Assembly: GCF_001625215.2 (NCBI RefSeq)
Contig: NC_030387.2
Span: 4,244,501 to 4,308,500 of the forward strand
Origin: Daucus carota subsp. sativus
Lineage: Eukaryota; Streptophyta; Magnoliopsida; Apiales; Apiaceae
Direction of reading: 5' to 3'
DNA length: 64,000 bases
The position numbers and the translations under genes are program-made. Positions 21,401-32,107 of this stretch are shown in pieces. Each line of letters begins with the position of its first letter. Position 1 is the stretch's first letter. The notes under the pieces are model-generated. The model did not search any database. It was not told the origin of the DNA and saw nothing but the letters and a program-made list of their open reading frames with translations.

Positions 21401-23006
21401 GTTTTTGGCATGTTACACCATGAGGAAAACCTAGGAGAGTATAGTTAATCAACTTGGATCGGCCAGATCTTGTCATTTCTGAAAACCTAAATGGGGGACT
21501 AGTCTACGTGTCTACAACAGAAGAAATTGGAGGCAAAACTATTTTCTCAACACCAAGATTCGACAGCTTTTGTTCCCGCGCATCCATAAGTGTCTTGCAC
21601 TTACCTAGTCTTCTATACTGAAATCGCAAAGCAATAAGAGATACTTCTGCCACTTTGTCTCCAAAAATTCTTACACTTGCAAGTGTGACAACTTCAGTCA
21701 TTTTCTCTAAGATCACAGCATAAAAGCCTCGATAATCTAATCGTTTCACCTCCGATGGCCTGCTAAAGATTATATCTTCAGCAACATCCTTCCCATTCCA
21801 AGGTTCTTTTACAGACGGGAAACATTCATGCATCACAGTAACAGCCTGATTCACCTTTATGGTTGTCTTGACATTAATCATATTTTCCTCATTCTTTAAA
21901 ATAGTCCAACTTCAATTATTGTCCCCAACCATAAATGTTTTTCCCAACAATTCACCAAGGTCAGCATATATGCCCTTGCACTTTTCACTACAAAAACATT
22001 TCTTTCTCTCTGGGTCTGCAACACCATACTCACCTAGGCACATTACATGAAACTGTTGTTTGCATTGATCACACGTATTAGTTAGTTCTGAATCATCTCC
22101 TGAACACTTCTGACAATGCAACAAGTTGGGAAGTACCAAAACTCACTAGCAGGAACCTCTAACAAACCAAGACATTGTGGGTGGAAAGTAGATGTGCACT
22201 AATCACATAATATTAAATCTCTTATTTCCAAAAACTAAGCAAAATTCATCATGTGGACTTTGTTGCATAGTCTCACTTACTGAACCAATTTTGCTGTCAT
22301 TCGCTTTCATCTTGATTCATTTCACTTTGTTGTCAAGAGCTCCCATTTCCTCCTCGACTTGCATTAGAGATCTTTCGTCTTCAAGAAATAAATGGGCTGC
22401 AAGTATGTAATAAGTACTCTTCTGATGATACTTAAAAAGACTAAGATTGAAGATACCCTCACAGCAAGAACAATCAACCCCTTCATTAGTCACCATTCCT
22501 TCTCCCATCACACTACTATCTTTTTTCCTGTAATACACTTTTGCCGAAGGTTTAATCACTCCACTTCTAAGACACAGACCAAATTTACCCCTGACCTCCC
22601 TCTTCCACCAGCCTTCCTCTTATTACCCCTATTCGACACCTTAGAATCTTTCCTTCCGGGCACAAACAAGTCACTAGAACTATGCTCCTCCAATTCAGTA
22701 TACCAGTTATATTCTCACTGTCTGATTCCCTGCACAATTCGTTATAAAATTCTGCAAACTTTTCTTCTTGAGACAAAGTATCCTCAACCAAAGCATCATC
22801 TTTTACCTTCCCTATCATGCAAGCCAACATCCTTTCCCCATAAACATCACCAGAACTCATTCGTCACTTGTTGCTTGTCGAAGCATATATCAACACTTAC
22901 TTTTCCAGATTCTAATTCAACAGCATTATCAATTTTTTCCACACACTCTGATTCAAGAACATCATCATCATGAGTTAATTCCACATTCTTTGATCCAAGA
23001 ACATTA
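21401..23006 (-). pseudogene. IDM1-like captured gene, left (antisense) arm of large palindrome C
   Basis: A longer minus-strand piece of the PHD-GNAT gene. In protein order: a leader block around 22585-22860 (RRMSSGDVYGE, then CRESDSENITG); a zinc-type block GVDCSCCEGIFNLSLFKYH at about 22430-22500, like the Cys-rich motif preceding the PHD finger in plant PHD-GNAT proteins; a decayed PHD finger 1 around 22140-22260; the second finger half (CDQCKQQFHVMCLGEY, FCSEKC) at 21912-22139; and GNAT sequence at 21504-21881 with LDYRGFYAVILEK and YRRLGKCKT. Lesions include a stop after FMVGDNN (TTAAGT to TTGAAGT at about 21914) and several frameshifts. The same stop is present in arm 25179-26784, so it predates the tandem duplication. 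Confidence 0.75.
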
Positions 23007-23050
23007 GCACCCAACTTTGATTGGCATGTTACTAAGTTTTCCCAACAGTG

Positions 23051-24674
23051 TAATGCTCTTGGATCAAAGAAAGTGGAAAGAACTCATGATGATAATGTTC
23101 TTGAATCAGAGCGTGTTTAAAGAATTGATAATGATGTTGAATTAGAATCTGGAAAAGTAAGTGTTGATGCTTCGACAAGCAAGAAGAGACGGCTGAGTTC
23201 AGGTGATATTTATTGGGAAAAGATGTTGGCTTGCATGAAAGGGAAGGTAGAAGATGATGCTTTGGTTGAGGATACTTTGTCTGAAGAAGAAATTAATTTT
23301 TTCAAAATTTTGTAACAAATTGTGCAGGGAATCAGACAGTGAGAATATAATTGGTGTCACTGAATCAAATGAGAATAATTCTAATGACTTGTTTGTGCCC
23401 GGACGGAAGGATTTTAAGGTGTCGAATGGGGATAGAAAGAGGAAGGATGGTGGAAGGGGGAGGTCGGGGGTAAATTGGCTCTGTTTCTTAGAAGTGGAGT
23501 GATTAAACCTTTGACAAAATTATATTACAGAAAAAAAGATAGTAGTGTGATGGGAGAAAGAATGATGACTAGTGAAGGGGTTGATTGTTCTTGTTGTGAG
23601 GGTGTCTTCAATCTTAGTCTTTTTTAGTATCATGTGAAGAGTACTTATCACAAACTTGAAGCCCATATATTTCTTAAAGACGGAAGAGATCTAATGAGAA
23701 TCGAGCAGGAAATGGGAGCTCTTGACAACAAAGTGAAAGGAATCAAGACGAAAGCGAATGACATCAAAAATGGTTCAGTAAGTGAGACTATGCAACAAAG
23801 TCCACATGATTGATTTTGCTTAGTTTGTTGGGAAATAGGAGATTTAATATTATGTTATCAGTGCACATCTGCTTTCCACCCACAATGTCTTGGTTTGTCA
23901 GAGGTTTCTGCTATAGAGTTTTGGTACTTCCCAACTTGTAGTTGCACAATGTGTGGCCAGAAGTGTCCAGAAGATGATTCAGAACCACTAATACGTGTGA
24001 TCAATGAAAACAAAAGTTTCATGTAAAGTGCCTAGGTGACTATTGTGTTGCAAATCTAGAGAGGAAGAAATGGTTTTGTACGGAAAAGTGCAAGGGCATA
24101 TATGCTCGCCTTGGTGAATTGTTGGGAAAAACATTTATGGTTGGGGATAATAATTTAAGTTGGGCTATTTTAAACAATGAGGAAAATGTGATTAATGTCA
24201 ACACAACGACAAAGCTAAATGAGGCTCTTATTGTGATGCATGAATGTTTTCAGTCTGTAAAAGAACCTTGGAATGGGAACGATGTTGCTGAAAATGTAAT
24301 CTTCAGCAGGCCATCGAAGGTGAAACGATTAGATTATCGAGGCTTTTATGTTGTGATCTTGGAGAAAACGGCTGAAGTTCTCACAGTTGCAACTATAAGA
24401 ATTTTTGGAGACAAAGTGGCAGAAGTACCCCCTTATTGCTATGCGATTTCAGTATAGAAGACTAGGTAAGTGCAAGACACTAATGGATGTCTGGGAACAA
24501 AAGCTGTCAAATCTTGGTGTTGAGAAAATAGTTTTGCCATCAATTTCTTCTGTTGTAGACACCTGGACTAGTCCCCCCCCCCCCTTAGGTTTTCAGAAAT
24601 GACAAGATCGGATGGATCCAAGTTGATTAACTATACTCTTCTAGGTTTTCTTTATAGTGTAACATGCCAAAAAC
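23051..24674 (+). pseudogene. IDM1-like captured gene, right (sense) arm of large palindrome C
   Basis: Inverted copy of the arm at 21401-23006. In order: leader (DALVEDTLSEEE, CRESDSENIIG) at about 23180-23500; the zinc-type block GVDCSCCEGVFNLSLF at about 23580-23625, then a stop; PHD finger 1 at about 23820-23960 (TSAFHPQCLGLSEVS, FWYFPTCSCTMCGQKC); the second finger half, disrupted near 24020-24060; and GNAT sequence at 24119-24457 plus a shifted end at 24405-24602 (AMRFQYRRLGKCKT). It carries a poly-C run of 11 at about 24574-24584, where sister copies have 5-7. It ends against LTR C. Confidence 0.75.
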
Positions 24675-25008
24675 TGTTAAAATAATAAGCTAAACTTTAT
24701 TTAATATTTTTATCATTTACAATATTATTGAAAGGTTCTAGAATGGACTTTTGAGTTGATGACATTTGCATTTCAAAATGGTTCATGTACCTATATTAAA
24801 TATGGTGCATGTACTAGAAGTATTCTACTAGGTTCCATGTAGTCCTATAAATGGGAACATCTTCCGAGCTTTGTAAACGTAAAAAAAATTTCTTTTGAGT
24901 GTAATACATTTTTGAGTTTTATATATTTTGTGTGAGAAGTTGTGTGGATTATTGAGAAAAAGTTTTCTCTCTTTAATCTCGAACAAATAATATATTTATA
25001 TTCCTACA
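24675..25008 (+). mobile_element. Copia LTR C (plus)
   Basis: A 334-bp LTR between palindromes C and D. TATAAATG is intact at 24846-24853. It is followed by TGGTATGAAGAG (25011) and the gag start at 25036. It could end transcripts from LTR B and start transcripts through palindrome D. Confidence 0.85.
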
Positions 25009-25035
25009 AAGTGGTATGAAGAGAAAGGTTTAAAG

Positions 25036-25088
25036 ATGGCATCCAACAACAATATGTTGAAACCTCAACTTCCTCGTTTGACGGGAAA
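25036..25088 (+). pseudogene. Copia gag start, truncated, unit C/D junction
   Basis: Same truncated leader as at 21258, broken after LPRLTGK by the next partial LTR. Confidence 0.7.
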
Positions 25089-25178
25089 GACTATCAACTC
25101 AAAAGTCCATTCTAGAACCTTTCAATAATATTCTAAATAACAAAAATATTAAATAAAGTTTAGCTTATTATTTTAACA
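25089..25178 (-). mobile_element. Partial copia LTR, 5' end only (minus), unit D
   Basis: Copy of 21311-21400 at an offset of 3778. Confidence 0.8.
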
Positions 25179-26784
25179 GTTTTTGGCATGTTACACCGTG
25201 AGGAAAACCTAGGAGAGTATAGTTAATCAACTTGGATCGGTCAGATCTTGTCATTTCTGAAAACCTTAATGGGGGACTAGTCTACGTGTCTACAACAGAA
25301 GAGATTGGAGGAAAAACTATTTTCACAACACCAAGATTCGACAGCTTTTGTTCCCGCGCATCCATAAGTGTCTTGCACTTACCTAGTCTTCTATACTGAA
25401 ATCGCAAAGCAATAAGGGATACTTCTGCCACTTTGTCTCCAAAAATTCTTACACTTGCAAGTGTGACAACTTCAGTCATTTTCTCTAAGATCACAGCATA
25501 AAAGCCTCGATAATCTAATCGTTTCACCTCCGATGGCCTGCTAAAGATCATATCTTCAGCAACATCCTTCCCATTCCAAGGTTCTTTTACAGACGGGAAA
25601 CATTCATGCATCACAGTAACAGCCTGATTCACCTTTATGGTTGTCTTGACATTAATCATATTTTCCTCATTCTTTAAAATAGTCCAACTTCAATTATTGT
25701 CCCCAACCATAAATGTTTTTCCCAACAATTCACCAAGGTCAGCATATATGCCCTTGCACTTTTCACTACAAAAACATTTCTTTCTCTCTGGGTCTGCAAC
25801 ACCATACTCACCTAGGCACATTACATGAAACTGTTGTTTGCATTGATCACACGTATTAGTTAGTTCTGAATCATCTCCTGAACACTTCTGACAGTGCAAC
25901 AAGTTGGGAAGTACCAAAACTCACTAGCAGGAACCTCTAACAAACCAAGACATTGTGGGTGGATAGTAGATGTGCACTAATCACATAATATTAAATCTCT
26001 TATTTCCAAAAACTAAGCAAAATTCATCATGTGGACTTTGTTGCATAGTCTCACTTACTGAACCATTTTTGCTGTCATTCGCTTTCATCTTGATTCATTT
26101 CACTTTGTTGTCAAGAGCTCCCATTTCCTCCTCGACTTGCATTAGAGATCTTTCGTCTTCAAGAAATAAATGGGCTGCAAGTATGTAATAAGTACTCTTC
26201 TGATGATACTTAAAAAGATTAAGATTGAAGACACCCTCACAGCAAGAACAATCAACCCCTTCATTAGTCACCCTTCCTTCTCCCATCACACTACTATCTT
26301 TTTACCTGTAATACACTTTTGCCGAAGGTTTAATCACTCCACTTCTAAGACACAGACCAAATTTACCCCTGACCTCCCTCTTCCACCAGCCTTCCTCTTA
26401 TTACCCCTATTCGACACCTTAGAATCTTTCTTTCCGGGCACAAACAAGTCACTAGAACTATGCTCCTCCAATTCAGTGTACCAGTTATATTCTCACTGTC
26501 TGATTCCCTGCACAATTCGTTATAAAATTCTGCAAACTTTTCTTCTTGAGACAAAGTATCCTCAACCAAAGCATCATCTTTTACCTTCCCTATCATGCAA
26601 GCCAACATCTTTTCCCCATAAACATCACCAGAACTCATTCGTCTCTTGTTGCTTGTCGAAGCATATATCAACACTTACTTTTCCAGATTCTAATTCAACA
26701 GCATTATCAATTTTTTCCACACACTCTGATTCAAGAACATCATCATCATGAGTTAATTCCACATTCTTTGATCCAAGAACATTA
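25179..26784 (-). pseudogene. IDM1-like captured gene, left arm of large palindrome D
   Basis: Copy of 21401-23006. The leader block is open at 26363-26674 (STSNKRRMSSGDVYGEKM start). The zinc-type block GVDCSCCEGVFNLNLFKYH is at 26095-26289, the second finger half at 25690-25917 and the GNAT part at 25282-25659. It shares the stop after FMVGDNN with unit C and has private changes such as LGVVKIVFPP in place of LGVEKIVLPP. Confidence 0.75.
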
Positions 26785-26828
26785 GCACCCAACTTTGATT
26801 GGCATGTTACTAAGTTTTCCCAACAGTG

Positions 26829-28410
26829 TAATGCTCTTGGATCAAAGAATGTGGAAATAACTCATGATGATAATGTTCTTGAAACAGAGCGTGTTTAAAG
26901 AATTGATAATGATGTTGAATTAGAATCTGGAAAAGTAAGTGTTGATTCTTCGACAAGCAAGAAGAGACGGCTGAGTTCAGGTGATATTTATTGGGAAAAG
27001 ATGTTGGCTTGCATGAAAGGGAAGGTAGAAGATGATGCTTTGGTTGAGGATACTTTGTCTGAAGAACAAAATTTTTCAGAATTTTGTAACAAATTGTGCA
27101 GGGAATCAGACAGTGAGAATATAATTGGTGTCACTGAATCAAAGGAGAATAATTCTAATGACTTGTTTGTGCCCAGACGGAAGGATTTTAAGGTGTCGAA
27201 TGGGGATAGAAAGAGGAAGGATGGTGTAAGGGGGAGGTCGGGGGTAAATTGGCTCTGTTTCTTAGAAGTGGAGTGATTAAACCTTTGACAAAATTGTATT
27301 ACAGAAAAAAATATAGTAGTGTGATGGGAGAAAGAATGGTGACTAGTGAAGGGGTTGATTGTTCTTGTTGTGAGGGTGTCTTCAATCTTAGTCTTTTTTA
27401 GTATCATGTGAAGAGTACTTATCACAAACTTGCAGCCCATATATTTCTTAAAGACGGAAGAGATCTAATGAGAGTCGAGCTGGAAAAGGGAGCTCTTGAC
27501 AACAAAGTGAAAGGAATCAAGACGAAAGCGAATGACATCAAAAATGGTTCAGTAAGTGAGACTATGCAACAAAGTCCACATGATTGATTTTGCTTAGTTT
27601 GTAGGGAAATAGGAGATTTAATATTATGTGATCAGTGCACATCTGCTTTCCACCCACAATGTCTTGGTTTGTCAGAGGTTTCTGCTATAGAGTTTTGGTA
27701 CTTCCCAACTTGTAGTTGCACAATGTGTGGCCAGAAGATGATTCAGAACCACTAATACATGTGATCAATGAAAACAAAAGTTTCATGTAAAATGCCTAGG
27801 TGAATTTTGTGTTGCAGACCTAGAGAGGAAGAAATGATTTTGTAGGAAAAAATGCAAGGGCATATATGCTCGCCTTGGTGAATTGTTGGGAAAAACATTT
27901 ATGGTTGGGACAATAATTTAAGTTGGGCTATTTTAAACAATCAGGAAAATGTGATTAATGTCAAGACAACCACAAAGGTGAATCACGCTCTTATTGTGAT
28001 GCATGAACTTGGACTGGGAAAGATGTTGCTGAAATGTAATCTTTAGCAACCCATCGAAGGTGAAACGATTAGATTATCGAGGCTTTTATGTTGTGATCAT
28101 GGAGAAAACGGCTGAAGTTCTCACAGTTGCAACTGTAAGAATTTTTGGAGACAAAGTGGCAGAAGTACCCCCTTATTGCTATGCGATTTGAGTATAGAAG
28201 ACTAGGTAAGTGCAAGACACTAATGGATGTGCGGGAACAAAAGCTGCCGACTCTTGGTGTTGAGAAAATAGTTTTGCCTGCAATTTCTTCTGTTGTAGGA
28301 ACTTGGACTAGTCCCCCCCTTTAGGTTTTCAGAAATGACAAGATCTGATCGATCCATGTTGATTAACTATACTCTACCAGGTTTTCTTGACAGTGTGACA
28401 TGCCAAAAAC
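26829..28410 (+). pseudogene. IDM1-like captured gene, right arm of large palindrome D
   Basis: Copy of 23051-24674 with extra damage. The leader block 27001-27276 is open (MLACMKGKVEDDALVEDTLS); the zinc-type block is near 27355-27400. PHD finger 1 near 27598-27740 is the best preserved in the window: CLVCREIGD, LCDQCTSAFHPQCLG, FWYFPTCSCTMCGQK, giving the C-x2-C...C-x2-C...H-x2-C order of a PHD finger. Beyond it there are small deletions (about 27735-27745, 27905, 28010-28030), so the GNAT part is out of frame. It ends at 28410 against LTR D. Confidence 0.75.
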
Positions 28411-28744
28411 TGTTAAAATAATAAGCTAAACTTTATTTAATATTTTTATCATTTAGAATATTATTGAAAGGTTCTAGAATGGACTTTTTAGTTGATGATA
28501 TTTTGCATTTCAAAATGGTTCATGTACCTATATTAAATATGGTGCATGTACTATAAGTATTCTACTAGGTTCCATATAGTCCTATACATGGGACCATCTT
28601 CCAAGCTTTGTAATCATAAAAAAATTTCTTTTGAGTGTAATACATTTATGAGTTTTATATATTTTGTGTGAGAAGTTGTGTGGATTATTGAGAACAAGTT
28701 TTCTCTCTTTAATCTCCAACAAATAATACATTTATATTCCTACA
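28411..28744 (+). mobile_element. Copia LTR D (plus)
   Basis: A 334-bp LTR upstream of the longest gag-pol remnant. The TATA position reads TATACATG (28583-28590) and the primer-binding site reads TGGTATAAAGAG, both worse than in LTRs B and C. Confidence 0.85.
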
Positions 28745-28771
28745 AAGTGGTATAAAGAGAAAGGTTTAAAG

Positions 28772-31236
28772 ATGGCATCCAACAACAATATGTTGAAACC
28801 TCAACTTCCTCGTTTCACGGGAACGAATTACAAACGATAGAGCATTCAAATAAAGGTGTTATATGGCTCTCTATATCTTTGGGAGATTGTGGAAAATGGT
28901 TATGAAGAATCGACAAATCAAGCCAATCTTTCGCCATAACAATTTAACACTCTAAAGGAGAATCGCAAGAAGGACAAAACGGCTCTATACTTTATTTACC
29001 AAGTGGTTGATGAAGTTATTTTTGAGTGAATTTCCACGGCATACAAAGCATACAAAGCTTTAAAGCTTTCTACGAAACATCCTCAACAAAGCATACAAAG
29101 GTGAAGAAAAGGTAAAAATTGTGAGACTTCAAGTTTTAAGAGGTGAATTTGATTTACTTAAAATGAAGGAAAGTTAAACGGTGGATGAATTCTATAATCG
29201 GACAATTTCGATTGTTAATCAAATTCCTGTCAATGGAGAAGAAATTATGGATATAAGAGTCTTGGAAAAGATTCTTGGTAGCATGACTCGAACATATGAG
29301 CATGTTGTTCCAGCCATTGAAGAATCAAAAGATTTGAATACTTTCTCTCTTGAAGAATTGTTGGACTCACTACAATCTCACAGACTTCGAATTAAGCAAT
29401 TTGATTCATGTCCTTCCTAGCAAGGTTTTCAAATTTAAGACACCAATTGGGGTGGTTTTAGAGGAAGAGGTGGAAAAGGATCATTTTAGAGGAAGAGGTG
29501 GAAAAGGATCATTTCGTGGTCGAGGACAAAGAAGAGGAAAAATACAAAGTGAAAATTCAAATTCATATCAAAGAGGAAGAGAAAGAGCTCGTGGAGGTTA
29601 CAATGGAAGAGGAAGAGGTAATTCTTTTTATTTTCAATGCCATTATTGTCATAAAATTGGGCATATGAAAAAAGATTGTTACAAAAGAATTAATGATGAA
29701 AAAGATAATTCAAATTTTCTACATGAGAATGTTAAATAGAAAGATGAAAGCATGCTTCTTGTTAGTAATGTTCAAGAAAAATCTCTTGAAGACGTTTGGT
29801 ATATCGATAGTGGTTTGTAGTAACCACATGACCGGAAATAAAAATTGCTTTGTAAATTTTGATGAAAGTGTTCAACGAGAAGTCAAGACAGGGGACAACA
29901 AAAGACTCATTGTCAAAGGTTGTGGTGATGTTCCAATCCGAACAAAGCAAGGCACAAATTATATCTCTAGCGTTTATTATGTTTCCCATCTTAAACATAA
30001 TCTTTTAAGTGTTGGGAAACTTTTAAGAAAGGGGCATGATGTGAATTTTCAAGATGATTTTTGTGAGATCAAAGATAAAAATGTGTTGTGAGAGTAGACA
30101 TCAACCAAAATGTTTTCACTAAAAATTCAAAGTGAGTCTCTTCCATGCTTTGCTAATATTGTGAATAATAAGTCTTGGCTTTGGCATCTTCAATATAATC
30201 ACACCATCTAAGATGTGTAAAGGTCATATGGTGAGAGGCATCCCAAGTATTCAAAGGCAAGATCAAGTGTGTGAAGATTGTGTTTTTGGAAAGCATCATC
30301 GAGATCCATTTCCAAAAGGCAAGGCATGGCGAGCTAAAAAAACCTTCGGAGTTGGTATATTCAGATTTGCATGGACCTATGCGCACAGATTTTATTGGAG
30401 CTAGTCATTATTTCCTCACTTAAATTGATGACTATAGCCGCAAGATGTGGGTTTATTTTCTCAAAGAAAAATCTCAAGTATTTGAAATATTTAAAGATTT
30501 TAAAGCATTTGTGGAGAAAGAAAGTGGGTGTTCCTTGAAGACACTAAGATCTGATCGTTGGGTTGAGTATATGTCCCAAGAAAATTTGGAAGTTTCTTAG
30601 GGAAGCATGGAATTTGTCACCAACTAACGGTTCGTTCAACCCCTCAACAATATGGGGTGGACGAGAGGAAGAACCGAATAATTATGGAGCTTGTCCGGAG
30701 TATGTTGAAAAGAAATGGCTTGCATAAGATGTTCTGGGCTGAAGCACTAGCATGTGCATGTTATGTTCTTAAACGTTCACCTATTAAAAGTGTACAAGGA
30801 AAGACTCCACAAGAAACTTGGAGCCGCAAGAAACCACGTGTCTCTCACTTAAGAATTGTTAGAAGCATTAGTTACTCTCATGTACCCGATGAAAAGAGAG
30901 GAAACTTAAGGATAAATATGAAAAATGCCTCTCTTTTGGCTATACTGAAGCTTAAGCTTCTAAGGCATACAAATTATACAATCCCCTAACAAGGAATGTT
31001 ATAATTAGCCGTGATGTAATTTTCAATGAGGAAGCTTCGTAGGGATGGAAGAAAGAGAAAGAAATTTCAAGATGCCGCTAAAAAAAATAAATGGAGACCT
31101 GCCATGGATCAAAAAATTGATGCAATTGAAAGAAATCAAACAAGAGAGTTAGTTGAAGCACCTAAAGGGAAGAAACTCATTGGAGTCAAGTGGATTTACA
31201 AAACAAAGCCAAATGCACAAGGTGAAGTTGAGAATT
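28772..31236 (+). pseudogene. Copia gag-pol remnant (plus), copy 2
   Basis: Starts MASNNNMLKPQLPRFTG and runs through gag with several stops. 29181-29420 is an open gag piece (MDEFYNRTISIVNQIP), and about 29440-29739 is the Arg/Gly-rich tail with the zinc knuckle CHYCHKIGHMKKDC at about 29638-29679. Pol follows: protease (29740-30090), pre-integrase with KMCKGHMVRGIPS (30210), integrase (SDLHGPM, IDDYSRKMWVYF, LRSDRWVEYMS) and 30657-30989. It stops at the start of reverse transcriptase (KLIGVKWIYKTKPNAQGEVE at about 31230). At the catalytic site GGEY has become WVEY. The 30-bp GGFRGRGGKGSF-type repeat is duplicated at 29455-29515. Confidence 0.88.
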
Positions 31237-31300
31237 ACAACCCATAGAGCATTCAAATAAAGGTGTTATATGGCTCTCTATATCTTTGCACCGGTTTCAT
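31237..31300 (+). repeat. Direct repeat of a gag fragment at the copia end
   Basis: ATTACAACCCATAGAGCATT... to TATATCTTTG repeats 28826-28881. After it the sequence continues with CACCGGTTTC, exactly as at 5992 in copy 1. Pol is thus framed by two copies of a ~57-bp gag piece. Confidence 0.8.
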
Positions 31301-31920
31301 TATATATTTCCACCCATTGTATTTATACCTGTTTTATTTATACTCAAAACCTAATATAGCTTAAAAATTATAAATACAAAACACTCAAAATTTAATATAT
31401 CTCAGAAATTATATTATAATAAATCCAAAAGATTGTTTACATTAGGAAGAAGTACAATATTAATTACAATCTCTCAACTAACTCGGTTACGTCAAACATT
31501 TTATGATCTTTGTGCACTCTCATTTTCTTGCATTTCCTAGTTGCCATCTTCCATGAATAAAATAGTTTACGTTAGTACATATAAAACATATAGAAAATTA
31601 CGCTTCAAGAAAACATGAATTGCGAATATGAATTACCTGACAAGAGACATTCAAGAGTAAAAAACTGAGCCCAAATCTCTCGATGATTTCCTTTTTTCCA
31701 CAACTCTTGAAACCAAGATCCTACCAAATATAAAAGATAACGTATTGCCAGAATAAAAACTTGAGTTTGAAACTTGTAATATAGTGTTTGAGTTGTTTCT
31801 CTTACCACTTCTCAGTTCAGGTTAGAATTTTTCTGAGAAAGCATGACTATGTCATATATGTACTTCATATCAAAATATCCACATTCTGTGCCTCCTACTT
31901 GTTGAGGACACCATAAATAA
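31301..31920 (-). pseudogene. Ulp1-like protease C-terminal exons, copy 2
   Basis: Duplicate of 5993-6565. On the minus strand about 31815-31910 reads PQQVGGTECGYFDMKYIYDI, with the Cys-Gly of the Ulp1 active site kept (copy 1 has TECRY). 31605-31808 is open and includes GSWFQELWKKGNHREIWAQF after a plausible acceptor. This is part of a CACTA-type element gene, not a host gene. Confidence 0.6.
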
Positions 31921-32042
31921 ACAAGATTTAGCAAATAATAATTAAATAAATGAGGAAGAAAATAATGTAAACAAAAGTAAGTTATACGTGAACCTCATGC
32001 GGTGTAAAATACGTATATCTCATCAAATCACTTATTGAACTA

Positions 32043-32044
<2 letters not shown>

Positions 32045-32104
<60 letters not shown>
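32045..32104. repeat. (AT)30 microsatellite
   Basis: A run of 60 bp of AT at the position that has only 10 bp (7064-7073) in copy 1. Confidence 0.95.

Positions 32105-32107
<3 letters not shown>

Larger units (their letters stand above)
21311..25088. repeat. Tandem unit C: large palindrome plus LTR
   Basis: A 3,778-bp unit: partial LTR (-), left arm 21401-23006, 44-nt loop 23007-23050, right arm 23051-24674, LTR C, truncated gag. The next unit starts at 25089 with the same GACTATCAACTC junction, and landmarks repeat with an offset of 3778 (for example 21504 and 25282, 22192 and 25970). The loop begins GCACCCAACTTTGATTGG. C and D look almost identical by eye, while the two arms within one unit differ clearly. 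Confidence 0.85.

Noticed and set aside
22192-23007. Plus frames of 72, 193 and 79 codons (also 25970-26785)
   Set aside because: Antisense of the IDM1-like left arms; the minus strand shows finger and leader motifs and codon-like conservation.
20894-25008. Calling unit C a bona fide non-autonomous LTR retrotransposon
   Set aside because: It has two LTRs and a primer-site-like sequence, but no polypurine tract before LTR C and no target duplication; recombination explains it better.
26988-27440. Minus frame of 150 codons
   Set aside because: Antisense of the right arm of palindrome D.
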